The notes under the pieces were generated by a model. It saw only the letters and a program-made list of their open reading frames with translations, did no database searches and was not told the origin of the DNA. From positions 1 through 64,000 of the forward strand of contig JAUJOR010000007.1 in NCBI GenBank assembly GCA_030447525.1: a DNA stretch of 64,000 bases, read 5' to 3'. The DNA comes from Chloroflexota bacterium (GTDB lineage: Bacteria > Chloroflexota > UBA11872 > UBA12225). Positions 62,631 through 64,000 of this stretch are shown piece after piece (position 1 is the stretch's first letter; every line of letters begins with the position of its first letter). Made by a program: the position numbers and the translations under genes.

Positions 62631-64000
62631 ATGGCAAGCGGGGAAAGGAGCGTCGTGCAGTCCGGTGTGCCGGGCCTGAATGGACCCTCCGGCCCCCAGT
62701 CAGCCGCACCGGGCGCGCCGCGCGATGCCCGTCCGGCGATGGTGCTGGCGTCCCCGAAGGGAGAACAGGCGCAGGTCCCTGCGACTGTTGAAACTGCAGC
62801 AGCAACGGACGGCGCCGCCGCGACGCGCGCTGATCTGCTGGACGGGGGGGCATCCGTCGCAGGAGAGTCAAGCCCCCTTCGTCCATCCCCGGAGATCCTG
62901 GGCCCGCGCTACTTGAGCGCCCAGCTGAGCCGGTTGGAGTTTATCCGGCGGGTGCTGGAAGAGGTGCAGGACATCAGGCACCCGCTCCTGCAGCGGGTGT
63001 GGCTCCTGGGGATAACCCACCAGCGGGTGGACGAGTTCTTCGAGGTGGACGTCTCCGGGCTGCGCGAGCTGCGCGAAGGGGTACAGGCCGGAACAGCCGG
63101 GCTCCTGCCGGACGGCCGGACGGCGACGGAGGCCCTGGACGCGGTATTCGAGCGCCTGACGCCGATCGTGGCTGAGCAGGATGCTTGCTGGCAGGCCCTG
63201 CGGGACGAGCTGACCGCCAACGGGATCTTCCTGCTCACCAGGGACGAGCTGGACGAGCACCAGCGCGGGGCCGCCGCCAGGTATTTCCAGGAGAACATCT
63301 ACCCCGTCCTGACCCCCCTGGCGATCGACCCGGCGCACAAGTTTCCGCACATCTCCCACCGCAGCCTCAACTTCGTCGTCGCCCTTGAGGACCCCGAGGG
63401 GGGGCAGCGATTCGGCCGCCTCCACGCCCGCCTCAAGGTCCCTGGGAATCTGCCGCGCCTGATCCCGCTCCCGCCGCCGGCCGGTACCCCACCGGTGGAG
63501 ACCGGCGAGGGATCGCACACCCCGAGCTACTTTGTGTGGCTGGAGACGGTGATCGCCGCCCACCTCGAGCAGCTCTTCCCCGGCGTCCGCGTGGTGGGCA
63601 AGTACCTGTTCCGCATCACGCGAGACGCCGACCAGGAGATCCGGGAGCGAGAGGGGGAAAACCTCCTTCACGCGGTGCAGGAAAGCCTGCGCGAGCGGTT
63701 CTTCGGCTTCGTCGTCCGCTTCGAGTGCACCGGTGACATGCCGGAGGACCTGCGCATCCGCTTGCTCCGGGAGATGGACGCCGAGGGAGCCCACCAGGAG
63801 GTGGGGATCGCCCCGCTGGGGCGGCGTGACCTGATGGATCTCATGGCCCTCGACCGCCCTGATCTAAAGTACCCCCCCTTCATCCCTCGCGTCCCCCCCA
63901 CCCTGGCCGAGGGAGGGGATATCTTTGCCGCTATTCGTCGCCAGGACGTGCTCCTGCACCACCCCTTCGACTCCTTTGCCCCGGTGGTGCGGTTCATCGA
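62631..64000 (+). CDS. Polyphosphate kinase 1-like protein, 3' part beyond the window
   Basis: The frame from ATG 62631, with AAGGAGAGG 5-13 nt before it, is open to the window edge (456 codons). A low-complexity N-terminus of about 90 residues precedes the N and head domains of PPK1: YLSAQLSRLEFIRRVLEEVQ, then WLLGITHQRVDEFFEVDVSG, YFQENIYPVLTPLAIDPAHK, FPHISHRSLNFVVALE, VRVVGKYLFRITRDAD and VVRFECTGDMPEDLRIRLL. Residues normally invariant in the N domain are changed (see findings). The catalytic histidines lie beyond the window. It could be a true PPK or a diverged paralogue. Confidence 0.8.
   Translation, partial: MASGERSVVQSGVPGLNGPSGPQSAAPGAPRDARPAMVLASPKGEQAQVPATVETAAATDGAAATRADLLDGGASVAGESSPLRPSPEILGPRYLSAQLSRLEFIRRVLEEVQDIRHPLLQRVWLLGITHQRVDEFFEVDVSGLRELREGVQAGTAGLLPDGRTATEALDAVFERLTPIVAEQDACWQALRDELTANGIFLLTRDELDEHQRGAAARYFQENIYPVLTPLAIDPAHKFPHISHRSLNFVVALEDPEGGQRFGRLHARLKVPGNLPRLIPLPPPAGTPPVETGEGSHTPSYFVWLETVIAAHLEQLFPGVRVVGKYLFRITRDADQEIREREGENLLHAVQESLRERFFGFVVRFECTGDMPEDLRIRLLREMDAEGAHQEVGIAPLGRRDLMDLMALDRPDLKYPPFIPRVPPTLAEGGDIFAAIRRQDVLLHHPFDSFAPVVRFI

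Noticed and set aside
1..64000. tRNA and rRNA genes
   Set aside because: No T-loop plus acceptor-stem pattern or rRNA-like sequence was seen on reading; a covariance-model scan was not possible.

Overview
The window is a 64 kb piece of a high-GC bacterial chromosome with many GTG and TTG starts, tight ATGA/GTGA/TGATG gene overlaps and several apparently leaderless genes. It has no rRNA, tRNA or CRISPR. The gene mix is an archaeal-type ATP-dependent DNA ligase translationally coupled to a PcrA helicase, a gatCAB amidotransferase operon, an mreBCD/PBP2/RodA rod-shape operon, an actinobacterial-type myo-inositol-1-phosphate synthase and proline/threonine-rich linkers. This best fits a Chloroflexota bacterium of the Thermomicrobia/Sphaerobacter type; an actinobacterium is the main alternative. 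The assignment is inference, because no phylogenetic marker such as 16S rRNA is present.

Layout. 0-8.3 kb: di-haem oxidoreductase, zinc alcohol dehydrogenase, helicase-ligase pair, ECF sigma and anti-sigma pair. 8.3-14.8 kb: gatC-gatA-aminotransferase-gatB, then an RNA uracil methyltransferase. 14.9-23.4 kb: a class I amidotransferase hydrolase, then a surface-polysaccharide locus (flippase, four glycosyltransferases, a MobA-like nucleotidyltransferase, a methyltransferase). 23.5-30.3 kb: mreB-mreC-mreD-mrdA-rodA-thrB, essentially one polycistron. 30.4-35.5 kb: minus-strand genes (CoA transferase, S1-domain protein, two uncharacterised proteins, O-methyltransferase, a broken Gfo/Idh/MocA oxidoreductase and a broken FliG-like protein). 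35.7-37.4 kb: a decayed IS1182-like element with perfect 16-bp ends. 37.4-43.3 kb: NUDIX hydrolase, SDR, 3-hydroxyacyl-CoA dehydrogenase, a TIM-barrel sugar isomerase and oligoendopeptidase F.

43.5-57.3 kb is an accessory region. It holds four IS elements (one IS5-like, three IS701-like, two of those with exact 4-bp target duplications), gene fragments (an ACC-deaminase-family 3' end, an Rx4H HEPN-like 3' end, a TIR-domain remnant, a partial duplicate of a beta-propeller gene), small membrane proteins, a VapBC-like toxin-antitoxin pair and a frameshifted aldose-epimerase-like gene. 57.5-64 kb is ordinary again: an RraA-like protein, a large uncharacterised protein whose C-terminal half resembles a nucleoside-phosphorylase fold, inositol-phosphate synthase, a divergent LacI regulator with an operator-like palindrome in the shared promoter region, and the 5' part of a divergent polyphosphate kinase.

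Two housekeeping genes, gatB and a family 2 glycosyltransferase, are each broken by a perfect tandem duplication (28 bp and 55 bp, both 3n+1). Several other genes carry small, mutually compensating indels. Either this strain has many recent lesions or the assembly contains errors, and anyone using the window should settle that first. No complete, clearly new multi-gene system is evident. The best candidates for new biology are the large two-part protein at 58.2-60.0 kb, the stand-alone FliG-like domain, the leaderless promoter class and the divergent PPK.
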